This document shows, one piece after another, positions 17,604-24,026 of a stretch of 24,676 nt of DNA. The notes beneath the pieces are model-generated. The model made no database searches. It was not told where the DNA came from and worked only from the letters and a program-made list of their open reading frames with translations. Within the stretch, counting starts at the first letter, position 1. The number at the start of each line of letters is the position of its first letter. The position numbers and the translations under genes were made by a program. Location: the NCBI GenBank assembly GCA_902493835.1, contig CABURG010000009.1:1-24676 (forward strand), read 5' to 3'. This DNA is from an uncultured Collinsella sp. GTDB lineage: Bacteria; Actinomycetota; Coriobacteriia; Coriobacteriales; Coriobacteriaceae.

Positions 17604-17820
17604 TACAATCCACCCTTTCACACCGTGGCGGCACCCTTTGCCGCCGCCTTCGGAGATTGGCTCGGGGACTTTGCCCCTTTCGCTGATTTGTACAATACGC
17701 TATTTGGCTAGTTGTTTGAACAAGTATTACTAGAGCGGTAGAAAAACTTCGGTGAACGGTAATTTCAACTTGATACTTGACAAGTTTTGTATAAACAATT
17801 ATTTGTTATTGAATGCAGAG
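17604..17820 (-). promoter_or_regulatory. Promoter/operator region of the sugar ABC operon
   Basis: AT-rich stretch with several symmetric sites. GTTGTTTGAACAAG (17711-17724) has TTGTT/AACAA arms. TTTTGTATAAACAATT (17785-17800) contains GTATAAAC (17789-17796), a full match to the GT-N-TA-N-AC core. ACTTG-A-CAAGT (17775-17785) is a third small palindrome. On the minus strand TATTGT near 17694 may be a -10 box, but no clear -35/-10 pair stands out. In the leader, GGCGGC and GCCGCC (17627-17632 and 17640-17645) form a hairpin whose loop repeats the ACCCTTT of the Shine-Dalgarno complement 20 bp away. Sites fit control by the neighbouring TreR-like regulator. Confidence 0.5.
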
Positions 17821-17867
17821 AAAACGCCCGGTCAAGCCGATGTACCGTCGGTTTGACCGGGCGTTTT
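17821..17867 (-). terminator. Terminator of the TreR-like regulator gene
   Basis: 20-bp stem AAAACGCCCGGTCAAGCCGA with its near-perfect complement at 17848-17867 (one wobble pair), 7-nt loop. Runs of four T end the stem on either strand, so it may act in both directions. It separates the regulator gene from the ABC operon promoter. Confidence 0.85.
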
Positions 17868-17908
17868 CGCTTTGAGGACATGAGTCTCGCAGGCTGCGAG
17901 CTAGCCGG

Positions 17909-18628
17909 CTATCGCTTGGAATTGACGCGGTAATGGAAGATCTCGGGGTGTGTGCGAGTGTGCGTCACCTCAAACAAGATGCCATCCGAGGTGTACGACT
18001 GACTCTCCATGACGGCAACGCAGTTGTATTTGCCGAGGTCAAGATAGCTGCAGTCTTCATCGTTGGCGAGCTCGACACTCACCGTACGACGGCTCGCCAT
18101 CACTTTGACACCGCGCTTGTGCTCCAGATAGCCGTAAATAGAATCTGCCGCGATCTCGGGGGTCAGGCCCTTGGCGATCGACGCCAAAAAATAGCCATGG
18201 TCCACTTGGCGCGCGTTGCCGTTGAGGCTTCGGACACGCACTACGCGAATAAGCTCCTCGCCCACCCTAAAGCCCAGGCGACAAGAGAGCTGCTCGGTGC
18301 AAATCAAATGTTCAAAGGACTTAACGACCGTCGATGCAACGGCATTGTTGCGTTTTGCAAACTCGCCAAACGACTCAACCTCTTCGAGTGCGCCCAACAT
18401 GTCGGTTTCGCCCTTAAGCCAAATAACGCGCACGCCCTTGCCGTGTATGGGCTGCACAAACATCCCGTCGGCCAGCATGCTCAAAGCGCGGCGGACGGTA
18501 TTGCGCGTGCAGCCAAATTCCGCGGTCAGCTCGGCTTCGGTTGGCAGCATCTCCTGAAACGCATAGGTCCCGTTAATGATGCGCGAACGGATCTCGCGGT
18601 AGATTCCTTCGTATATCGCTTTTGGCAT
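17909..18628 (-). CDS. GntR-family regulator, TreR-like (UTRA effector domain)
   Basis: 239 residues. The winged helix is YEGIYREIRSRIINGTYAFQ (6-25), EAELTAEFGCTRNTVRRALS (31-50) and the wing IHGKGVRVIW. The C-terminal two thirds look like the UTRA domain of Gram-positive TreR proteins: DSIYGYLEHKRGVKVMASRR and the ending THTRTHPEIFHYRVNSKR resemble TreR closely. TreR proteins bind a sugar phosphate such as trehalose-6-phosphate. Start chosen at 18628 because AGGTG is well spaced; a start 15 codons upstream is possible. It diverges from the PTS-phosphatase gene across 229 bp holding two TTGTTTAAAC sites. Likely represses that gene and itself, and perhaps the ABC operon and malQ. Confidence 0.9.
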   Translation of the reverse strand: MPKAIYEGIYREIRSRIINGTYAFQEMLPTEAELTAEFGCTRNTVRRALSMLADGMFVQPIHGKGVRVIWLKGETDMLGALEEVESFGEFAKRNNAVASTVVKSFEHLICTEQLSCRLGFRVGEELIRVVRVRSLNGNARQVDHGYFLASIAKGLTPEIAADSIYGYLEHKRGVKVMASRRTVSVELANDEDCSYLDLGKYNCVAVMESQSYTSDGILFEVTHTRTHPEIFHYRVNSKR

Positions 18629-18682
18629 TGTTTCACCTCTACATAATTTATTTCCGGCTAGGCACGATAGCATTTCTTAAAG

Positions 18683-18692
18683 TTGTTTAAAC
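18683..18692. promoter_or_regulatory. TTGTTTAAAC operator candidate near the TreR-like gene
   Basis: GTTTAAAC (18685-18692) preceded by TT, 55-64 bp upstream of the regulator start codon. It fits autoregulation of the TreR-like gene. Confidence 0.5.
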
Positions 18693-18791
18693 CGAATATC
18701 GGTAAAGCGACAGGATTTAACCGTTGACGGTTTCTGTCGTGCCCAAATCGGTTTCGCTCAAAACTGCCGGTACGACAATCGTCTGGTCCTC

Positions 18792-18814
18792 TACAATGAA
18801 TCCATTGTTTAAAC
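18792..18814 (+). promoter_or_regulatory. Promoter -10 and TTGTTTAAAC operator of the PTS-phosphatase gene
   Basis: TACAAT (18792-18797) is a good -10 about 61 bp before the start codon. TTGTTTAAAC (18805-18814) begins seven bases downstream of it, covering the likely transcription start, a classic repressor position. The rest of the 229-bp divergent region shows no further feature beyond the second operator copy at 18683. Confidence 0.55.
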
Positions 18815-18857
18815 GTTTCCCCACGCGCAACGCGCCTCGATATTCGGAAGGCAGAAC

Positions 18858-21308
18858 ATGCTGCAAAAAATCCAACGCTTTGGCGGGGCAATGTTCGCGC
18901 CCGCCATGCTGTTTTCTATATCAGGCCTCATGGTCGGCGTCTCCGCTCTCGCAACGACTGCGGACATCGTCGGCGATCTCGCCGTATACGGAACCCCTTG
19001 GTACGCTTTTTGGACCATCATCCAACGCGGCTCGTGGACGGTCTTTAAACGCCTCCCGCTCCTTTTTGCCGTAGCGCTGCCCATCGGCCTTGCCCAAAAA
19101 CAACCGGCTCGTTGCTGCCTCGAGGCTCTCGTCGCCTATTTTGCCTATTGCTTCTTTTTGAGCGAAATCATTAAGCTGAGCGGAGACAATCTTGGACTTA
19201 AGTACCCGTCGTCTTTGACCTCCGCTAGCGGCATCACCATCATCGACGGCATCAAGACGCTCGACACCGGCATTATCGGCCCGCTGGCGGTGTCGGCAAC
19301 CGTCGTCGCCATCCATGACCGCTTCTACGATGCCAAGGTTCCCGATTGGCTCGGTACCTTCTCGGGCTCCTCGCTGGTCTACCTCATCAGCTTTTTTGCC
19401 GTGTTCGCCCTTGCCGCCATCTCGGCCGCCATCGTGCCCTTCGTATACGCTGTGACCGAAACGCTGCGCCATGCACTTACGAGCGTCGGCCCCTTTGGCG
19501 TGGGCATCTTTGTGCTTTTGGAGCGAGCGCTCGAGCCCATGGGGCTGCACCACCTGCTCTACATGCCGATCTACTACGACAACCTGGTCATTAACGACGG
19601 CATCTACGCCACGTGGAGCAGCTTGCTCCCCATCCTCTCCCATAGCACGCGCCCCCTTAATGAACTTGCGCCGTGGGCCGGTTTTACCGCCACCGGCTGG
19701 GTCAAGCTCTTTGGCCTTCCCGCCATCGCAGCCGCGTTCTACTCCACCGCAAAACCAGAGCGCCGCGCCGGCCTCAGGGTCATCCTTGTTCCCGCCATCA
19801 TCGCCTCGGTGGTTTGCGGCGTTACCGAGCCACTCGAGTTTCTCTTTATGTTCACCCACCCCGGGCTCTTTTTTCTCTACGCCGTCTTATCGTCTTGCCT
19901 TGCCACAACCATGAATCTCTTTGGCATCGTCGGCATCTTCTCGGGCGGCCTCATGGAGATGGCAGCCTTCAACTTTATTCCGCTCATGCGCACGCATGCC
20001 GGTGCCTATCTTTTGGCACTCGGTATCGGCCTTGCCTTTAGCCTCATCTTTTTTGTTAGTTTTCGAGCACTCATCTTGATCTATGACCTTAAGACGCCGG
20101 GCCGCGAGGATCATGTCGCCAATCGCGCGGCAATCGATCATTTAACGGGAAGCGGCTTTGCCAAAGAGCAATCTCCCAATGACGAGGTCAATAGTCGATC
20201 CGATCAAGATCACGTCCTCGCTGAGCGGGCAATTCAGCTTTTAGGTGGCGTTGGCAATATTGTGGGCGCAACCAACTGCGCCACGCGCCTGCGCGTCGAG
20301 GTCGCAGACCCTTCCATCGTTGCAGATAACGCGGCGTTTGTCGCGGCGGGCGCCAAGGGCCTCATCATTACGAGCAAGACCGCCCAGGTGATCATCGGCA
20401 TCTCCGTTCCCCGCGTTAAAGAGCATTTTGACCAGATCATGGGCCTCGAGCCGGGATTTGTGCCCACCGCCTCGGCCTCCCCTGTCGCCAGCCCAACCCA
20501 CAAGCACGGCGATATCTGCTTCTTCGACATTGACGGCACACTCGCGTGGCAAGACCCTCGAGTGGCACAAGAGCTTCCCGAGAGCAAGCGAGACCTGTCC
20601 CCCTATCCCAACGAGGCGGTCTCGCAGGCCATCCGCGATTTCGTTGCAAATGGCAACATGGCCTTTATCTGCACAGGGCGCACCCTCAGCTGCATCCACC
20701 CCAAACTTCTTGAGCTGCCCTGGGCCGGCATCGTCTGCCTCGCGGGTGGCTATGTCGAACTTGAGGGACACGTGATTCGCGATTTAGCGATGACGCCCGG
20801 CATACTGCAGCGCCTTGCCCCCTATCTTGAGCAGTCGGGCGAGGTCATCCGCTTTGAGGGCCTCAACGGCGTCGTGCGCATGAGTGCCGATGCCCCCGAT
20901 GCCCCCGGATACGCGCGCACCCTGGGCGACGCAGTCACGCAGCTGCAACATTACAGCGCCTACAAGATCTTGATGTCTACATCGCTCGCCAACCACATCG
21001 CTCAAGATAAGGCACTTGAGCCGCTGCTGTGCTTTAACGAGCTCGAACTCGAGGTAACCGAAATCTCGCCCCGCGAATGCACGAAGCGCGGGGGCATCCA
21101 GTCTGTACTCGACGCCCTCGATCCCCACCACGGAACCGTATACGGCATTGGCGACGCCAGCAATGACGTCTCGCTGATGAACGCCGTCGATGTCGGTATC
21201 GCCATGGGCAATGCGCCGGACTATCTCAAAAAGCGCGCCGACTACATCACCGACTCGGTCGACAAAGATGGCGTCGTCAAGGCGCTCGAGCACTTTAGGC
21301 TTATATAA
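18858..21308 (+). CDS. PTS EIICB (MalX/alpha-glucoside type) fused to HAD phosphatase
   Basis: 816 residues in three parts. Residues 1-410: glucose-family EIIC with about ten membrane segments, ERALEPMGLHHLL (222-234) and VVCGVTEPLEFLFMF (318-332), ending LKTPGRE as in MalX. Residues 453-530: EIIB, phosphorylation site Cys474 in ATNCATRL. A Pro/Ala/Ser-rich linker (about 532-550) joins residues 552-816, a Cof-type HAD domain with every motif: FDIDGTL (Asp557, Asp559), CTGRT (Thr606), Lys743 and GDASND (765-770). No EIIA domain; that must come from elsewhere. Predicted to import and phosphorylate an alpha-glucoside (maltose, trehalose or glucose), then act on the sugar phosphate. GGAAGG precedes the start. 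The three parts share one frame with no sign of a frameshift. The fusion is unusual; its substrate is inference. Confidence 0.92.
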   Translation: MLQKIQRFGGAMFAPAMLFSISGLMVGVSALATTADIVGDLAVYGTPWYAFWTIIQRGSWTVFKRLPLLFAVALPIGLAQKQPARCCLEALVAYFAYCFFLSEIIKLSGDNLGLKYPSSLTSASGITIIDGIKTLDTGIIGPLAVSATVVAIHDRFYDAKVPDWLGTFSGSSLVYLISFFAVFALAAISAAIVPFVYAVTETLRHALTSVGPFGVGIFVLLERALEPMGLHHLLYMPIYYDNLVINDGIYATWSSLLPILSHSTRPLNELAPWAGFTATGWVKLFGLPAIAAAFYSTAKPERRAGLRVILVPAIIASVVCGVTEPLEFLFMFTHPGLFFLYAVLSSCLATTMNLFGIVGIFSGGLMEMAAFNFIPLMRTHAGAYLLALGIGLAFSLIFFVSFRALILIYDLKTPGREDHVANRAAIDHLTGSGFAKEQSPNDEVNSRSDQDHVLAERAIQLLGGVGNIVGATNCATRLRVEVADPSIVADNAAFVAAGAKGLIITSKTAQVIIGISVPRVKEHFDQIMGLEPGFVPTASASPVASPTHKHGDICFFDIDGTLAWQDPRVAQELPESKRDLSPYPNEAVSQAIRDFVANGNMAFICTGRTLSCIHPKLLELPWAGIVCLAGGYVELEGHVIRDLAMTPGILQRLAPYLEQSGEVIRFEGLNGVVRMSADAPDAPGYARTLGDAVTQLQHYSAYKILMSTSLANHIAQDKALEPLLCFNELELEVTEISPRECTKRGGIQSVLDALDPHHGTVYGIGDASNDVSLMNAVDVGIAMGNAPDYLKKRADYITDSVDKDGVVKALEHFRLI

Positions 21309-21311
21309 GCA

Positions 21312-21365
21312 GCCGGCACGCGCACGCGTCCCGTTTCCCCAAATCGCCAAAACAGACGCGCCGGC
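21312..21365 (+). other. GC-rich imperfect hairpin after the PTS-phosphatase gene
   Basis: GACGCGCCGGC (21355-21365) can pair with GCCGGC (21312-21317) and GCGTC (21326-21330) around a bulge. No T-run follows, so it is a doubtful terminator. The 113-bp gap shows no clear promoter. Confidence 0.35.
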
Positions 21366-21421
21366 AACTCCAATGTGGCAATATGGTATCTGCACACCGC
21401 AACGATGCAACCTAAGAAAGA

Positions 21422-22447
21422 ATGCGAGAACCCGTGTCCAGTCCGTTTACCAGCTTTTTAGCCCAGCACTTTGACCAGATCAACGACTATCTGGCCACGT
21501 TCTTTGACGGACAGGCGACCTCTGCCGATATCGAGCGCTACCTGTACGCGCCGCTCTCGGCTTTTACGGCCAACGCCGGCAAGCGCCACCGCCCGCTTAT
21601 CTGCATGCTCGCCGCAACCGCAGTGGGCGGTAACTTTGAGAGCGCCCGCAGCGCCGCGGCAGCTATCGAGCATTTCCAGTCGGGCGCGCTGATTCACGAC
21701 GACATCGCCGACAACGGACAGCTTCGTCGAGGCAAGCCCTGCATGCACCTTACCGAGGGCACGGGCCTTGCCATCAATTGTGGCGATCTGGCGCTCACCA
21801 TGGTCACCAAGACGGTTCTCGACGACCCCACGCTGGAGTCCGGCGTGAAGCTGCGCGTGCTCCACGAGCTCACCGAGATGATCGTTCGCACCATCGAGGG
21901 CCAGGCACTCGACTTGGGCTGGGTCCGCGATGGGCGCTTTGACATCTCGGTCGACGATTATCTGAACATGGCGACACACAAGACCGCGTACTACAGCGGA
22001 GCTACGCCACTTGCCGCCGGAGCCATTATCGGCGGCGGCAGCGAAGAGCAGATTGAGGCGCTGCGCGCCTTTGGCCTGCACACGGGCCTTGCCTTCCAGA
22101 TTCAGGACGATCTGCTCAACTTGATCGGCACCAAGGAGGCCGCCAACAAGGACTTCCGCACCGATATCACCGAGGGCAAGCGCACCCTTGTCGCCGTGCA
22201 CGCCCTGTCAGACGAGCGTTATCACGACGAGGTCGAGGCAATCCTTTCCTCGGGCACCGAGGACCCCGCGCAACTTGCACGCGCCGTGGAGATCTTCCAA
22301 GAGACCGGCTCCATCGATTACGCCCACACTTACGCGCTCGACCTGACCGCTAAGGCCAAAGCGGCCATCGAGAACGTTGAGCTTGATCCGCACGCACGCG
22401 AGCTGTTCCTCTCCATGGCAGATTTCTTTGTGGAGCGCCTTAACTAA
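21422..22447 (+). CDS. Polyprenyl (isoprenoid) diphosphate synthase, trans type
   Basis: 341 residues. Condenses isopentenyl diphosphate onto an allylic primer. The first aspartate-rich motif is IHDDIAD (Asp93, Asp94, Asp97) followed by LRRGKP (101-106); the second is QIQDDLLN (226-233), with Asn233 in place of the usual last Asp. GKRHRP (53-58) is the primer-phosphate site, and a THK and an EGKRT segment follow. Small residues Gly88 and Ala89 at the chain-length positions before the first motif suggest a product longer than farnesyl diphosphate. Start uncertain: only a weak AAGAAAG precedes the ATG, and GTG at 21434 is an alternative. Probable role: quinone side chain or carrier lipid synthesis. 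Confidence 0.88.
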   Translation: MREPVSSPFTSFLAQHFDQINDYLATFFDGQATSADIERYLYAPLSAFTANAGKRHRPLICMLAATAVGGNFESARSAAAAIEHFQSGALIHDDIADNGQLRRGKPCMHLTEGTGLAINCGDLALTMVTKTVLDDPTLESGVKLRVLHELTEMIVRTIEGQALDLGWVRDGRFDISVDDYLNMATHKTAYYSGATPLAAGAIIGGGSEEQIEALRAFGLHTGLAFQIQDDLLNLIGTKEAANKDFRTDITEGKRTLVAVHALSDERYHDEVEAILSSGTEDPAQLARAVEIFQETGSIDYAHTYALDLTAKAKAAIENVELDPHARELFLSMADFFVERLN

Positions 22448-22585
22448 CGGGGGTTATAAAACCTGTCAGCAGCGTATTTAGGCACAACTTGCTACACTGT
22501 TGAGTGCATGTTTATGCATCCCTTTGCGTTGTCTATCCGACAGACGCTCAAATAGTACGAATGGTACGCCGAAAGGGGTTCGTTC

Positions 22586-23491
22586 ATGGAACCTATTACA
22601 ACGGGCATGCAAGGAGCAGCCGTCGAGGACGTGCAGTCTCGTCTCCTGCAGCTCGGCTACACAATTGATACCGCCGAAGTCACCGACAAGTACTTTGGAG
22701 CCACCACTGAGCAGGCCGTCAGCACCTTTAGGCTCGACAGCGGCCTTGCTGCCGGTCATGCCGTCGATATCCCCTGTTGGAGCGCCCTTGTAGACGCTTC
22801 GTATAAGCTGGGCGACCGCACCCTCTATCTGCGCATGCCCAATTTCCATGGCGCCGATGTGCAGGCCCTGCAGCGCGCTCTCAACGTTTTGGGCTTTGCC
22901 TGTGGCGAAGACGACGGCTACTTTGGTCCGCATACCGAGGCCGCCCTGCAGCAGTTCCAGGAAAATGTCGGCCTGTTTGCCGACGGCATGGCCTTCCAGG
23001 ACACCTACGCCTACATCAACCGCCTGCATCATGTGTGGGAGGGCAAGCCCTCGGTCACCGAAGCCGAGTCCCGCATCGGTTTTGCTCGCGCCGCCAACGT
23101 GCTCGAGCGCTTCCAGATTGCCGTTATCGGCGAGGACCCCATCGCACGCAGCGTTGCGTCGCGCATGTGGAATATCGCCACGGCAACGACCGACAACAGC
23201 GGCATGATGCTCTGCGACTCCGAGGTCCCAACCGACGTTGACTTGGTGCTCGAGATCGCAAGCGACGAGCTGCCCGCCGACGCCGCACCGCGCGCCACGA
23301 TTGCTCTCGCCGAGTGCCACAACCTGGCCCAGCGCATCCGCACTGCTAATGTCGCCGCGCAGCAGAAGCCGGCTCGCATTCGCATTGAGCTCACGGGCAT
23401 GACGCGCTACAACGGCACCTTCACGGCCAGCGACGCGCAGACACTCGCCGTACGCCTACTCGACGGCGTTTGCGATGCCCTCGCAGATTAG
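22586..23491 (+). CDS. Cytoplasmic protein with two peptidoglycan-binding domains (CwlM-like N-terminus)
   Basis: 301 residues without signal peptide. Two PG_binding_1 repeats: about 5-70 (TTGMQGAAVEDVQSRLLQLG, with KYFGATTEQAVSTF) and 85-147 (HGADVQALQRALNVLGF, with GYFGPHTEAALQQFQ). The C-terminal 130 residues (from about 165) have no clear catalytic motif; the pattern IALAECHNLAQRIRTAN (239-255) with a preceding strand faintly recalls an amidase_3 fold lacking its zinc ligands. The layout matches actinobacterial CwlM, which has two such domains before an amidase-like domain and regulates MurA from inside the cell. GAAAGGGG stands seven bases before the start. The 138-bp gap upstream holds TACACT (22493-22498), a possible -10. 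CwlM analogy is inference. Confidence 0.75.
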   Translation: MEPITTGMQGAAVEDVQSRLLQLGYTIDTAEVTDKYFGATTEQAVSTFRLDSGLAAGHAVDIPCWSALVDASYKLGDRTLYLRMPNFHGADVQALQRALNVLGFACGEDDGYFGPHTEAALQQFQENVGLFADGMAFQDTYAYINRLHHVWEGKPSVTEAESRIGFARAANVLERFQIAVIGEDPIARSVASRMWNIATATTDNSGMMLCDSEVPTDVDLVLEIASDELPADAAPRATIALAECHNLAQRIRTANVAAQQKPARIRIELTGMTRYNGTFTASDAQTLAVRLLDGVCDALAD

Positions 23492-23498
23492 GTAAACT
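23470..23498 (+). promoter_or_regulatory. Candidate promoter of tRNA-Gln
   Basis: TTGCGA (23470-23475), 17-bp spacer, TAAACT (23493-23498). It lies across the 3' end of the preceding gene and would start transcription about 25 bp before the tRNA. Confidence 0.5.
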
Positions 23499-23529
23499 AA
23501 ACGAGTTGCTTTTGGGCAACACCACACAT

Positions 23530-23604
23530 TGGGACGTAGTTCAACGGTAGAACTCCGGTTTTTGGTGCCGGCTGTTGGGGGTTCGAATCCCTCCGTCCCA
23601 GCCA
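23530..23604 (+). tRNA. tRNA-Gln (anticodon TTG)
   Basis: Acceptor stem TGGGACG (23530-23536) pairs with CGTCCCA (23594-23600), then discriminator G and encoded CCA. D-arm GTTC-AACGGTA-GAAC, anticodon arm CCGGT-TTTTGGT-GCCGG with anticodon TTG reading CAA, and T-arm GGGGG-TTCGAAT-CCCTC. 75 nt with CCA. All helices close. Confidence 0.96.
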
Positions 23605-23614
23605 TTAAAATTGA

Positions 23615-23650
23615 GCGCCCTGAGCCCATAACGGCCCAGGGCGCCTTCTT
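23615..23650 (+). terminator. Terminator after tRNA-Gln
   Basis: Stem GCGCCCTG / CAGGGCGC (23615-23622 with 23637-23644), 14-nt loop, followed by CTTCTT. Confidence 0.8.
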
Positions 23651-23659
23651 GTGGGCAAG

Positions 23660-23741
23660 CGGAGGGATTCGAGAACCCGCAAGGGTGCGGAGCTGAGGAA
23701 ACGCGAAGGCGCCCCAAGCCCATTAGGACCAAGAGCGCCTT
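23660..23741. repeat. Inverted tRNA T-arm remnant and second copy of the terminator
   Basis: CGGAGGGATTCGAGAAC (23660-23676) is, on the minus strand, the tRNA-Gln T-arm/acceptor segment (23581-23595) with two extra bases. Downstream, AAGGCGC / GCGCCTT (23706-23712 with 23735-23741) with the shared loop word AAGCCCATTAGGACCAAG echoes the first terminator (AGCCCATAACGGCCCAGG). This looks like a rearranged duplicate of the tRNA 3' region, as left by insertion or recombination. Together with the next two entries it fills the 422-bp gene-free stretch up to 24026. Confidence 0.5.
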
Positions 23742-23814
23742 ACATCTTGAAATATCAGCCCAATTCCGAAAAGCGAGCCGCCTTCTACAACGTGTCGTGT
23801 GGCCCCGACGGGCC

Positions 23815-23861
23815 GGGCATTAAGTTTGTCGCGAGTTCCGCACGAACAGGAGGCCACTTAA
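23815..23861. repeat. Copy 2 of an intergenic motif shared with the 6071-6195 hairpin
   Basis: TCGCGAGTTCCGCACGA (23829-23845) is identical to 6100-6116. The flanks also align: GGCAT, AAG, TTG before it, and GGAG then CACTTAA after it in both copies. Here the motif is bounded by TTAAG and CTTAA. It lies directly left of a giant hairpin. Probably part of a dispersed repeat or structured RNA; no name known to me. Confidence 0.65.
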
Positions 23862-23874
23862 CCTCGATGTTTTG

Positions 23875-23995
23875 GACGTGACAGCGAGAGGGGCCCTGGT
23901 ATGGCAAGGTGACGTGAAACAAGGCGGCGCTGACCTTCTGGTCGCGCCGCCGAAGTTGAACGTCAGATTGCCGTGCCAGGGCCCCTCGCAGCGTC
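23875..23995. repeat. Giant imperfect hairpin (about 106-121 nt)
   Basis: GCGAG and GGGGCCCTGG (23884-23899) pair with CCAGGGCCCCTCGC (23976-23989) around a small bulge; the stem continues imperfectly through GGCAA and TGACGT and closes with a perfect GGCGGCGC / GCGCCGCC (23923-23930 with 23944-23951) capped by GACC-TTCT-GGTC. GACG/CGTC extends the outside. It stands 31 bp beyond the stop of the JetD-like gene. Too long for a simple terminator. It may be an RNA element or a palindromic mobile repeat. Confidence 0.75.
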
Positions 23996-24001
23996 AAGGA
24001 G

Positions 24002-24025
24002 GCCGCCGTTCGGTAGAACGGCGGC
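24002..24025 (-). terminator. Probable terminator of the JetD-like gene
   Basis: Perfect 10-bp stem GCCGCCGTTC / GAACGGCGGC with a 4-nt loop, starting one base after the stop codon. On the minus strand it is followed by CTCCTT, a poor T-tract. Confidence 0.6.
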
Positions 24026-24026
24026 G

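Noticed and set aside
18629..18673. Earlier start of the TreR-like gene at 18673
   Set aside because: The added 15 residues look unlike any GntR N-terminus, and AGGTG is better placed for 18628.
23541..23732. Minus-strand ORF ending in a WDGGIRTPN-type protein
   Set aside because: It is the reverse reading of the tRNA-Gln gene and its terminator, a well-known false protein in databases.
23605..24026. Insertion sequence or integron in the gene-free stretch
   Set aside because: No transposase or integrase frame and no matching terminal repeats; only hairpins and a tRNA remnant.
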